Shown here: positions 1 through 6,581 of the stretch, piece after piece
Numbering within the stretch: the stretch's first letter is position 1
How the letters are laid out: each line of letters opens with the position of its first letter
Assembly (NCBI GenBank): GCA_001513395.1
Contig: LFTP01000129.1
Location: 1 to 8,904, forward strand
Reading direction: 5' to 3'
Source of the DNA: Clostridia bacterium DTU080
GTDB taxonomy: Bacteria > Bacillota > Limnochordia > DTU080
DNA: 8,904 nucleotides
Notes under the pieces: generated by a model
What the model saw: the letters and a program-made list of their open reading frames with translations, nothing else
What the model was told of the DNA's origin: nothing
The model's database searches: none
Position numbers and translations under genes: made by a program

Positions 1-104
1 GACTGCTACTTGCCAACTCCACATCGTTGACATGCTCGGCACGCATGAGGGCCTCCGGAACGCCGATCGTGCTGCCTGCCAGTCGCAGCCGGATGAGCGT
101 ACCC
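1..104 (-). pseudogene. Decayed C-terminal tail of a fifth solute-binding protein
   Basis: Read on the minus strand, this stretch encodes a tail containing PEALMRAEHV followed by NDVEL, which matches the extreme C-terminus of SBP2 (PEALMRAEHV then INVELTR, stop). At DNA level positions 28-60 are identical to 2230-2262 over 33 bases, and weaker similarity runs on both sides, to about position 104 (GGT..LIRLRLAGSTIG against AGTELMKGLDGTIA). Where SBP2 has its TAG stop, this copy appears to have lost one base, so the frame runs through it towards the window edge. Only about 30 codons remain, and the upstream part is replaced by group II intron remnant. The alternative, the end of an intact gene continuing leftward, is less likely because homology to SBP2 ends where SBP2 ends. 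Confidence 0.7.
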
Positions 105-109
105 CCTCG

Positions 110-766
110 CATTTCAGTTAGGTATTGTCACTCCCGCCCACCAAGCTTCGTCTTGCTTTAGCTCTTTTCCGCTTCTTCTCACCCCTTCGCATCAGCACCG
201 GGCCTTTGCCCTTTGTTGTCACTCACAGCATCGTGAGCGTTGCCTGTGTTTTCCCCTCCCAACCATCACCGGCGTTCATCGGCACAAGGCTCATCACCAC
301 TACGGGCTCATCTGACCCCGCCGCCGCTTCAGGCGGCCTTTCGTTTCCGCTTGTGCCCTCTTTGACCCGCTTCTTCCTGCGCAACTGTGCTGGCCCCCCC
401 GGATAGGTCCCTTTGCTGAACATGAGCTCCTCCGTCACAACTCATCAGGTTATCCGGCTATTGGGCTTTCCCACATTCCGCAAGGCTACATACCTGATGA
501 GGCCATCTCGGTTCACTTGCGCTAAGACCCAGCTTTCCCTCATGGGATTACAGGAACCGCCCTTGCCTACGGGTTGCCTCCCGCCGGTTTGGATGGCGAG
601 GGCTTCTTGCCGCCCCCGGCTCATCACACATGTCAGGCGCACGGGCATCCGGCCCCGTACTACCGGGGCCAGATGGACTGTTGATCTGACTCGATATCCC
701 CTTATGTAGACCGGAGACGGAGTCAGGCGAGCTTTCCCGATTTCCGCCTTCTATGGATATACGAAC
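110..766 (-). mobile_element. Degraded group II intron (5' RNA domains plus maturase stub)
   Basis: On the minus strand this region resembles bacterial group II intron RNA of the type preceding MTEELM-starting maturases. Recognisable landmarks, in transcript order, are GGGATATCGAGTCAG (702-688), a GGCCCCGGTAGTACGGGGCC hairpin, GAGGGAAAGCT (541-531), AAGTGAACCGAGATGGC (519-503), GTATGTAGCC (493-484) and GACGGAGGAGCTCATG shortly before and into the maturase start. The maturase is cut down to a stub, and no domain V (expected AGC/GUACGGUUC-type hairpin) or clear domain VI is visible before the SBP tail, so the element should not splice or move. The exact 5' boundary is unresolved between about 700 and 790. 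The intron points the same way as the SBP genes. Identification rests on remembered family sequence, not on a search. Confidence 0.72.
179..438 (-). pseudogene. ltrA: N-terminal stub of group II intron reverse transcriptase/maturase
   Basis: An open frame starting GTG at 438 reads MTEELMFSKGTYPGG, then LRRKKRV, then a DEPVVV stretch and GKTQATLTML before a stop at 223-225. This fits the variable N-terminal leader of bacterial group II intron maturases, which usually runs on into a line such as LMEEVLxRxNLxxAxxRVxxNKGxPGxDG. Directly after the break, in another frame (226-182), the sequence reads VSDNKGQRPGADAKG, which resembles that NKGxPGxDG motif. I infer a small internal deletion with a frame change, followed by loss of everything downstream: the YxDD catalytic motif, X/thumb domain and endonuclease are all absent. 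No active protein is expected. Confidence 0.68.
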
Positions 767-797
767 AAACGCCAAAAAGGGCCTTGGACGGAGTCTC

Positions 798-2063
798 CTA
801 CTCCCGCAACATGGCCTCGATTCTCGGAGTGACTTCATCCAGTGCCTGGCCCGGAGCCTTTTGACCGTACAAGACCGGGCGGAAAACCTCCGTCTGCAAT
901 AGCTGTCGCACCCGAAGCGGCACCTGGGTCGGAATAATCTGGTTTAGCGGCGAAGAGATCATCTCGGCAACCGCATCGACATTCCGGCCTTCGAAATACC
1001 GCAAGAACGCGCCTACAGTGACACTCCTGCGAGCCGGCGGAATCGCCCATCCCAGCTCTATCGACAGTTCCTGTCCCTCAACGCTGACAATGAACTCCAG
1101 CTTATGCCAAGCCAAATCGGGCTGCTTGGCTCCAACGGAAATCCCGTATGGAGTCTCAGACCATACATTCGATCCCCGTCCGCCTCCGAAGGTGGGCCTC
1201 AGAGCAAAATCCCAGTCCAGATTGGGATACCTGGGGAAGTATCCGGCCATAAAGCTGCCCCATAGCAGCGATCCGACACGTTGCTCGGCAAAATCCGTCC
1301 AACCCCCACCTATTTGCATGATCTGATGCACCTGGGCCAGATCCTGCAGGTACTGCAGGGCATGGCGCGTCACGGACGTATTGCCCAGAAATCTTGTTCC
1401 TTCTTGATCAAACAGCGGTCCGCTGCCTGCGGAATAGAAGAACGGATAGACCTCTCTGCCGGCTCCTCCGTCGACAAATCCCAGACCCCATCGATCCAGT
1501 ATGCCGTCGCCGTCCAAGTCCATGCTCAGCTTCTTTAGCTCAACGATACCCTCTTTCTCCCAGCTCCAGCCGGAATTCGGCGCAACGATACCTCTCTCGG
1601 CAAACTGTTGCTTGTTATAGTAATACATGCTGATTACCGTACCTAATGGCAAGGCGTACAGACGACCGTCGTAGCTGAGATCATCAAACAGAATGGGCCA
1701 GATATCGTTGCGCACCGAGGCGGGCAAGGTCTGAAACCGGGGTGTTATATCCTCCAAAAGACCCGCAGCACCGACCAGTTTCACATCCCACAGGCGAACC
1801 AGATCGGGCGGTATACCCGCGGCCACCATCACGGCGAGTTTTTCCTCCGGTGACGACCCGCCTCCCGGACCGGGAACAATCTCCACAGAGATGTCTGGGT
1901 TAGCCCTTCCGAAGGCCTCCCAAAACCGCATAGTACGCTCGAGATAGTCACCGCTTTCATGAACCATGATCTGCAGGGTCTGTCGAGCAGGAGCATGTGG
2001 AGCCGCGACGACAATGAACATTGTCATCAGAAGAAGAGCAAACGCCATTCTGCGAATGTTCAT
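798..2063 (-). CDS. SBP1: family 1 extracellular solute-binding protein
   Basis: A secreted periplasmic-binding-type protein of 421 residues that should deliver a solute, probably a sugar or oligosaccharide, to an ABC permease. The ATG start at 2063 is set by AAGGAGG seven bases upstream. Residues 1-27 form a Sec signal peptide (RR, hydrophobic stretch, APA cleavage near 26). The mature part has the usual family 1 blocks: FWEAFGRANPDISVEIV (~48-63), GIPPDLVR (~83-90), YDGRLYALPLG (~131-141), and SGWSWEK (~164-170). A loop at 182-190 (DLDGDGILD, then RWG) looks like an EF-hand-type calcium site. There is no lipobox cysteine. It lies 143 bp downstream of SBP2 and is probably cotranscribed with it. 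No permease or ATPase gene is in the window. The ligand cannot be named from sequence. Confidence 0.93.
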   Translation of the reverse strand: MNIRRMAFALLLMTMFIVVAAPHAPARQTLQIMVHESGDYLERTMRFWEAFGRANPDISVEIVPGPGGGSSPEEKLAVMVAAGIPPDLVRLWDVKLVGAAGLLEDITPRFQTLPASVRNDIWPILFDDLSYDGRLYALPLGTVISMYYYNKQQFAERGIVAPNSGWSWEKEGIVELKKLSMDLDGDGILDRWGLGFVDGGAGREVYPFFYSAGSGPLFDQEGTRFLGNTSVTRHALQYLQDLAQVHQIMQIGGGWTDFAEQRVGSLLWGSFMAGYFPRYPNLDWDFALRPTFGGGRGSNVWSETPYGISVGAKQPDLAWHKLEFIVSVEGQELSIELGWAIPPARRSVTVGAFLRYFEGRNVDAVAEMISSPLNQIIPTQVPLRVRQLLQTEVFRPVLYGQKAPGQALDEVTPRIEAMLRE

Positions 2064-2141
2064 TTGCCATCCTCCTTCACAGAATCTTGCTTACCTACTT
2101 GTGCACAGGCGAGCTTACGGGTACGGTCAACGCATAGTGTT

Positions 2142-2163
2142 CCGACGGGCTTTCGACCGTCGG
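2142..2163. repeat. 7-bp inverted repeat between SBP2 and SBP1
   Basis: CCGACGG (2142-2148) and CCGTCGG (2157-2163) are perfect complements around an 8-base loop. The hairpin lies in the SBP2-SBP1 gap. On the minus strand it is followed by AACACTATG, not a U-run, so it is not a standard terminator. It may damp readthrough, protect the SBP2 message end or bind a regulator. Confidence 0.55.
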
Positions 2164-2169
2164 GCCCGG

Positions 2170-2193
2170 TCGAGTGCTTCATTCGAGTGCTTC
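2170..2193. repeat. Two direct copies of TCGAGTGCTTC, 13 bp apart
   Basis: TCGAGTGCTTC occurs at 2170-2180 and again at 2183-2193, a spacing of 13 bp, just after the SBP2 stop codon and next to the 2142-2163 hairpin. It may be a slippage duplication or a pair of binding half-sites on one DNA face region; nothing else in the window decides between these. Confidence 0.5.
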
Positions 2194-2206
2194 CGTTCTT
2201 TCATGG

Positions 2207-3463
2207 CTACCTGGTCAACTCAACATTGATGACATGCTCGGCACGCATGAGGGCCTCCGGAATGGCGATCGTGCCGTCAAGTCCTTTCATGAGCTCGGTA
2301 CCGGCGGGAGTCTGGAAATCGCTGGATCGTTTGTGCTTGATACCTAGCATCATCAAAGGAGAGTAGAGGCGACTCATCATCTCCTTGGTCAAAGGCGATC
2401 TTTGCAGATCAGGATCCGAAAACAACGAGCGCCGCACGGGAAGCATACCGCGCTCCAGAAGATAGCCCTTCAGATTTCTCGGCTCCACAAAGGCTTCGAT
2501 CACTCTCCACGCTTCATCGGGGCGCTTACTGGAAGAGACGATCATCAGGTTGGCGGCCATGAAGTTCAGATTGTCCCTGCCCTCAACAGGTCCGGGATAC
2601 CTGCTGAAACCGAGCATATCGCTTTCTGCCACATCGGGCCGCACTTTGATGAGCTCCTGCCAGTTGGCCCCACTCCAAGCGTAGAACATACCTCCTTTAC
2701 CGTCGACCAACGCCACATCGTTGGCCGCTTGTCCTCTGTGCATGTCTCCTATCTGCCACAGCTCCCCCAAATACTCCATCGCCCGAATGCCATCCGCACC
2801 GTGCAGCGTCGCCCGAACATCCTTCTCCTCCAAAAGCGTGGTGCCAAGCTGTCGCAAAAGGGTCTCCACAAAAGCCAGCGTCCACTGTGCATTGCGCCAA
2901 GTCCGCCAACCCCAACGCTCGATGGTCCCGTCACTGCCGACGCGAGTAAGGCGCCGAGCCGCAGTGAGCATTTCATCCCAATCCTTTGGCGGTTCTGTCA
3001 TCCCGGCTTCTGCAAAAACCGTACGATTACACAGCACGCCCCAAGGCCAGACCATGAAAGGCAGAGCCTGCAGCGCACCGTCATACGTCATGGCCTCAAG
3101 CACATCAGGGAGAAAATCACCGCGGTTTGGCAGTGTGTTGAAATAGCGATCGAGAGGCAGCGTAAGCCCTAACTCAGCCCAGTTGCCTATGCGAGTGTCC
3201 ACGACGTAGGAGATATCAGGGCCTACGCCGGCTGACACGGTGACTATCATTTTTTCGTTCGGATTGGCGACTTGAGTCTCTACGGCCAATCCGATGTCCG
3301 GGTTTTCCTTCGCAAATTGTACAGCCCATTCTTTGACCCAGGCTTCATCGGGACCTTGCCAATGCATCCACCACGTGATGGGTGTCTTCGCCGACGACAG
3401 CGAACAGAACAAGACAACGATGCAGCAGACACCGACCGCCAATGACCGCCACCGATGTATCAC
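2207..3463 (-). CDS. SBP2: family 1 extracellular solute-binding protein
   Basis: A 418-residue secreted solute-binding protein. The open frame extends upstream to 3694, but I choose the GTG at 3463 because AGGAGG lies eight bases before it and a signal peptide follows at once: MIHRWR, hydrophobic residues 8-20, then LSSA with cleavage near 25, giving a mature start KTPITWW. Cysteines at 13, 14 and 20 do not form a lipobox. Family 1 blocks include FAKENPDIGL (~50-59), GVGPDISYV (~77-85), YDGALQALPF, and RRLTRVGSDGTIERWGW. At that last site SBP1 and SBP4 have DLDGDG; here the acidic calcium-like loop is missing. The final ~30 codons are the source or sister of the fossil tail at 1-104. Upstream is a separate leader region, so it probably heads an SBP2-SBP1 operon. 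Ligand unknown. Confidence 0.93.
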   Translation of the reverse strand: MIHRWRSLAVGVCCIVVLFCSLSSAKTPITWWMHWQGPDEAWVKEWAVQFAKENPDIGLAVETQVANPNEKMIVTVSAGVGPDISYVVDTRIGNWAELGLTLPLDRYFNTLPNRGDFLPDVLEAMTYDGALQALPFMVWPWGVLCNRTVFAEAGMTEPPKDWDEMLTAARRLTRVGSDGTIERWGWRTWRNAQWTLAFVETLLRQLGTTLLEEKDVRATLHGADGIRAMEYLGELWQIGDMHRGQAANDVALVDGKGGMFYAWSGANWQELIKVRPDVAESDMLGFSRYPGPVEGRDNLNFMAANLMIVSSSKRPDEAWRVIEAFVEPRNLKGYLLERGMLPVRRSLFSDPDLQRSPLTKEMMSRLYSPLMMLGIKHKRSSDFQTPAGTELMKGLDGTIAIPEALMRAEHVINVELTR

Positions 3464-3716
3464 ATGCAATACCTCCTTTTCATTGCCTGGGATCAAAAGC
3501 GACTCACCCGGTTCGCCTATGGCGACTATAGACACAATATGGTGCTTCCGCGGCGCTCCTTGTTTACCTTCCGGCCAATAACGATCTTTCTGAAATCGGG
3601 TGGCGATAGGTGCTACGGTTTCAGGCACCGGTGCGGGCGAAGCTGCCGGCTCTTCAATCAGCAACGCAGACGCTTTGACCTTTGGATACCGCACAAATAG
3701 TAAAGGAGATATAAGA
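3464..3716 (-). promoter_or_regulatory. SBP2 leader with possible promoter and palindrome
   Basis: About 250 bases lie between the upstream terminator and the SBP2 start. On the minus strand a TATAGT -10-like box sits at 3530-3525, with only a poor -35 seventeen bases earlier; right after it is the 13-bp palindrome TCGCCTATGGCGA (3513-3525), placed where an operator over the transcription start would be. AAGGAGG precedes the GTG at 3463. The SBP2 frame stays open through this leader for 77 codons back to a GTG at 3694 (reading MRYPKVKASALL, later proline/alanine-rich), but lacks a good ribosome binding site there. I see no recognised protein or riboswitch in it. Confidence 0.35.
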
Positions 3717-3744
3717 AGCCCTCACTGATCACGAGTGAGGGCTT
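3716..3744 (-). terminator. Intrinsic terminator after SBP3
   Basis: AGCCCTCACT (3717-3726) and AGTGAGGGCT (3734-3743) form a perfect 10-bp stem, extendable by one A-T pair, around a 7-base loop. On the minus strand the stem is followed by a T-rich run (CTTCTTATAT). It lies about 50 bases past the SBP3 stop, so it should end the SBP4-SBP3 transcript and separate it from SBP2-SBP1. The U tract is interrupted, so termination may be partial. Confidence 0.75.
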
Positions 3745-3795
3745 TGACATGCTCGGAATCCGTCTGTGATCCGGAGCATTATGTTGATTCAATCG

Positions 3796-5094
3796 TTACT
3801 TAACCATCCTCCGCTCGGCGAGAATGGCATTGGCTTCGGCCTCCAATTGCATCAGAGCGCTCTCCAAAGCCACCGCCTGAGACTGAAGAATACCGCCCGG
3901 ACGGATGATGCGATCCTGCACCAAATTCCAAACATCCGGATCGACCACCGGTCTGCCGAAAGCTTCGGGATGCGATACCAGGTCAATCCACACATGCTCA
4001 TAGGGGGACGGATCCGTATAGAATCTGACATACCGCCTGGCGGCACCGGCGTAGGGCACAGGGCGTCCGGTCAAGGCGATGTGCCTTGGCGCCAGATCCG
4101 TAGCTAGGAACTTCATCCACTTCCACGCCGCCTCGGGATTGGCGCTCGTCATGCTCATGGACAGCCCTATGCACTGCACATCCGTACCCTGCCGGACCAG
4201 CTTCGGCTGATGACCGATACTCCACTGCGAGACCGTACCGTCCGCTCGCAACCGAGGAGTCAATGTCGGACCCACGCTGGTAGAGATCGAGGCGCCGACA
4301 CCGCCTCCGAAGAGCTGATAGTACCTTTGCATCAGTGTACGGTCTTCATGGATCATGGAGCGCAGAAAACTGAGGGCGGTGATGCAAGGCTCCGTCATCA
4401 GCGTGACTTTCGTGGGATCGACAAAGCGATCGAAGGGCCAGCCGCCCGCATTGTACACCCACTGCTGGAACGTCCAACTGCTCGCCCCGTAGCGCGTCAC
4501 GGAGCCGTCTGCACCGAAGCGAGTCAACTTGCGAGCCAGATTTCGGAAGTCCTCCCAGGTCCAATCGGCTTGCACCGTATGGAACGGGGGCAGACCTGAT
4601 TCCGCGAAATGATCTTCGTTCGCACCGACACCGATGACCGAAAATGAAACCGGAAGCATCCACCGCTCACCGGCACGATGATGCTGCGGGATGAAAGTGG
4701 CATCCTGAACCGCGACCGGGAAGAAGTCCTTCCAATCAAGGTCCCGTTCGCGTTGCATGTGCGGGTTGAGGTCCGCAAACATGCCCTGCAGCGCCAGGCT
4801 GTAGTACATGGAGGCAAAGGTCTCCACCACATCGGGGAACGTTTCGGTTCCGTAAGTGAGGAAGAGCTTTTCTATCAGTTCTTGACGGGTCAAGGGCCAG
4901 ATCTGGATCTCTATATCCGGATTGGCCTCCTCAAAGGCGGCCTTGGCCTCTTCCAACCACGGTTGCCAACTGTGAGAGGCCTCATGAGCGTGCACAATGG
5001 TCGTCTTCGCCTCCGTCTGTGGCGAAAACAGGACGGAAAAGAGCATGACTACGGCAATTAAGGCGAATGTCTGTCTGGTTAGGGTCAATCTCAT
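3796..5094 (-). CDS. SBP3: family 1 extracellular solute-binding protein
   Basis: A 432-residue secreted solute-binding protein. A TTG at 5115 would add seven residues, but GAGGTG lies nine bases before the ATG at 5094, and the protein from there (MRLTLTRQTFALIAVVMLF) is a normal Sec signal peptide ending TEA, cleaved near 29 before KTTIVHAHEA. Family blocks are AFEEANPDIEIQIW (~53-66), DVVETFASMYYSLALQGMF, ADWTWEDF, KLTRFGADGSVTRYG and NPEAAWKWMKFLA. It is closest in the window to SBP4: compare FDRFVDPTKVTL with FDKLVEPTKPTF, and PEAAWKWMKFL with PEAAWEWIKHL. The acidic DxDxDG loop of SBP4 is absent. It follows SBP4 by 67 bp with no terminator between, so cotranscription is likely, and it ends before the 3717-3743 hairpin. 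The ligand is unknown; there is no transporter gene beside it. Confidence 0.93.
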   Translation of the reverse strand: MRLTLTRQTFALIAVVMLFSVLFSPQTEAKTTIVHAHEASHSWQPWLEEAKAAFEEANPDIEIQIWPLTRQELIEKLFLTYGTETFPDVVETFASMYYSLALQGMFADLNPHMQRERDLDWKDFFPVAVQDATFIPQHHRAGERWMLPVSFSVIGVGANEDHFAESGLPPFHTVQADWTWEDFRNLARKLTRFGADGSVTRYGASSWTFQQWVYNAGGWPFDRFVDPTKVTLMTEPCITALSFLRSMIHEDRTLMQRYYQLFGGGVGASISTSVGPTLTPRLRADGTVSQWSIGHQPKLVRQGTDVQCIGLSMSMTSANPEAAWKWMKFLATDLAPRHIALTGRPVPYAGAARRYVRFYTDPSPYEHVWIDLVSHPEAFGRPVVDPDVWNLVQDRIIRPGGILQSQAVALESALMQLEAEANAILAERRMVK

Positions 5095-5161
5095 TGGCTG
5101 CTTCACCTCATTCAAACGTTCTGTCGCTCACTTCCTACACCGGTACAATCGCTTTAGTCAC

Positions 5162-6445
5162 TTACTCCAGATTGGCCATAAGAGCCGCGGCGGCCACCTC
5201 CATTTCTTGCAAGGCAGCGACTACGCTTCTTTGCCCTAACAGCACCTGGCGAGTAATCTGCCCCGTCACGTTGTTCAGTTGTCCGTAGATCGGCGTCAGA
5301 TACGGTGGCTGGCTGTTGGGGTTGAGCACCGCATCCGCAACTGCCTGCAGGTTTCTTGGAACCACCTGAAGCGTTTTGGGGATCTCACGCAACAAAGCCG
5401 TACGAGAAGGTGTACGCCCGGTGATGCTCATGAAATCAAGGATAGACTCCCTGTTCACAAGGTGCTTGATCCACTCCCACGCTGCCTCGGGATGCTCAGT
5501 GGCGGCACTCATCTGGTAGCCGTTCATGATGAGAAACGTGCCGTTATGCACGGGGCCCTTGGGCAGTTGGACGACATCCCACTCGAATTGCCCGTCGCTG
5601 CTGACCGGAATGATGGTCAACCACGATGAACCATCGTCAAGAGAAAAACCAACCCGGCCGTTGTAAAACAACTCATGCGATGCGTATGTGAGCGGTACGG
5701 CCGCGTTTTCCAGGTGCAGACCGGCCAAAAAGCCCAGCCCGGTACGCCCTGCCGGAGTGTCAAAGGTCGGTTTTGTCGGTTCTACAAGCTTGTCAAAAAG
5801 CATTCCTCCCGCTTGATGCACCCAGATCGGCCAGCGATACCAACTGTTGCTGGCTCGCACACCCCACTGATCCGGCACACCGTCTCCGTCGAGGTCCCTG
5901 GTCAGCCGTTTCCCGGCAGACAGGGCCGCGTCCCAGGTCCACCCATCACCAAGCGCGGCAGGTTCCGAGATTCCCGCCTGCAGGAAGAGGTCTCTGTTAT
6001 AGAAACACACCACCTGATAGATACTCGAAGGCAGGCCGAACGTAGCCCCTCTGGCCTGGTATCCGATCAGAGAGGCGGGCACAAAATCCTGTAGACGGAA
6101 CTCCTTATCGGCATTGATGAAAGGTGTCAGATCCTGCAACAGCCCTGATACGTAGTATGAAAAAGCCAGGTTCGTCGACATATCCAGCACATCGGCGGCC
6201 ACTCCCCCCAGGGCCATGGTCAATGCCTTGGTGTAGTCATTGCCCTCCACGACCTCGATTTCAATGTTCGCATTGGCTCTTTCGAAAATCGCCTTGGCAT
6301 GGTCTATAAACTGTCGGTACTGCTCTCCGTGTCCGGTGTACGCATAGTGCACAAGCTTCGTCTTCGCCATCGCAGCAGGGGAGATCAACAGCAACAGCAG
6401 CACTAAGATCAGCACTTCGGATCTTGCTCGCCAAAACACAAACAC
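5162..6445 (-). CDS. SBP4: family 1 extracellular solute-binding protein
   Basis: A 427-residue secreted solute-binding protein, first gene of the leftward unit. The open frame reaches a GTG at 6484 without a ribosome binding site; I choose the GTG at 6445, seven bases after GGGGGG (another GTG at 6439 is possible). The start then gives FVFWRARSE plus a strongly hydrophobic LILVLLLLLI segment and an AMA cleavage site near 27, leaving KTKLVHYAY. Blocks include IFERANANIEIEVV, YVSGLLQDLTPFI, GWTWDAAL, and GKRLTRDLDGDGVPDQWG, where D184, D186, D188 and D192 resemble an EF-hand-like calcium loop. HPEAAWEWIKHL is the typical C-domain helix. It is divergent from the M55 peptidase across a 136-bp region containing an inverted repeat, which hints at joint control. 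Ligand unknown. Confidence 0.92.
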   Translation of the reverse strand: MFVFWRARSEVLILVLLLLLISPAAMAKTKLVHYAYTGHGEQYRQFIDHAKAIFERANANIEIEVVEGNDYTKALTMALGGVAADVLDMSTNLAFSYYVSGLLQDLTPFINADKEFRLQDFVPASLIGYQARGATFGLPSSIYQVVCFYNRDLFLQAGISEPAALGDGWTWDAALSAGKRLTRDLDGDGVPDQWGVRASNSWYRWPIWVHQAGGMLFDKLVEPTKPTFDTPAGRTGLGFLAGLHLENAAVPLTYASHELFYNGRVGFSLDDGSSWLTIIPVSSDGQFEWDVVQLPKGPVHNGTFLIMNGYQMSAATEHPEAAWEWIKHLVNRESILDFMSITGRTPSRTALLREIPKTLQVVPRNLQAVADAVLNPNSQPPYLTPIYGQLNNVTGQITRQVLLGQRSVVAALQEMEVAAAALMANLE

Positions 6446-6500
6446 GCTACATCCCCCCGAAAACCCGAGTATTGAAACACGCACCGTTTCTATTCAAGGG

Positions 6501-6548
6501 CCCATTATGAATTCCTTTGCAGTTGCGCGATTGAGCCGCCATAATGGG
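6501..6548. promoter_or_regulatory. Inverted repeat with outward CATAATGGG boxes in the divergent promoter region
   Basis: CCCATTATG (6501-6509) and CATAATGGG (6540-6548) are perfect 9-bp complements separated by 30 bases. Each strand therefore carries CATAATGGG pointing outward, one towards SBP4 and one towards the M55 gene. CATAAT differs by one base from the TATAAT -10 consensus. On the plus strand TTGCAG lies 17 bases upstream as a weak -35; the minus strand has no convincing -35. Read as two back-to-back promoters, or as a two-site operator for a shared regulator. Confidence 0.5.
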
Positions 6549-6568
6549 AGACGAAGGACGATATGATT

Positions 6569-6580
6569 GGAGGTTCCTCC
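6569..6580 (+). promoter_or_regulatory. Ribosome binding site embedded in a GGAGG/CCTCC palindrome
   Basis: GGAGGTTCCTCC precedes the GTG at 6582; GGAGGT, seven bases from that GTG, decides the start over the TTG at 6567, whose own start codon overlaps the site. The second half, CCTCC, is complementary to the first, so the site could be partly masked or could mimic anti-Shine-Dalgarno sequence. The 2-base spacer makes a simple hairpin strained. Confidence 0.6.
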
Positions 6581-6581
6581 A

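Noticed and set aside
125..709. Plus-strand open frames of 93 and 98 codons over the intron region
   Set aside because: They lack good ribosome binding sites, have serine/proline/arginine-rich text with no family likeness, and lie opposite structured group II intron RNA.
770..797. Possible terminator for SBP1 around CCAAGGCCCTTTTTGG
   Set aside because: The arms pair for only four bases and there is no proper U tract after a stem.
2402..3172. 256-codon plus-strand open frame inside SBP2
   Set aside because: It is antisense to a clear SBP gene, has no ribosome binding site or recognisable motif, and reads as a shadow rich in His, Arg and Pro.
3464..3716. Riboswitch in the SBP2 leader
   Set aside because: No known aptamer core sequence is recognised, and the frame is open throughout, so there is no positive support.
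3746..3777. A third GACATGCTCGG followed by CCGGA, resembling the SBP tail repeat at 30-58 and 2231-2260
   Set aside because: Only the first 11 bases and a short CCGGA at slightly different spacing agree; no SBP C-terminal codons can be read there, so chance or a minor relic cannot be told apart.
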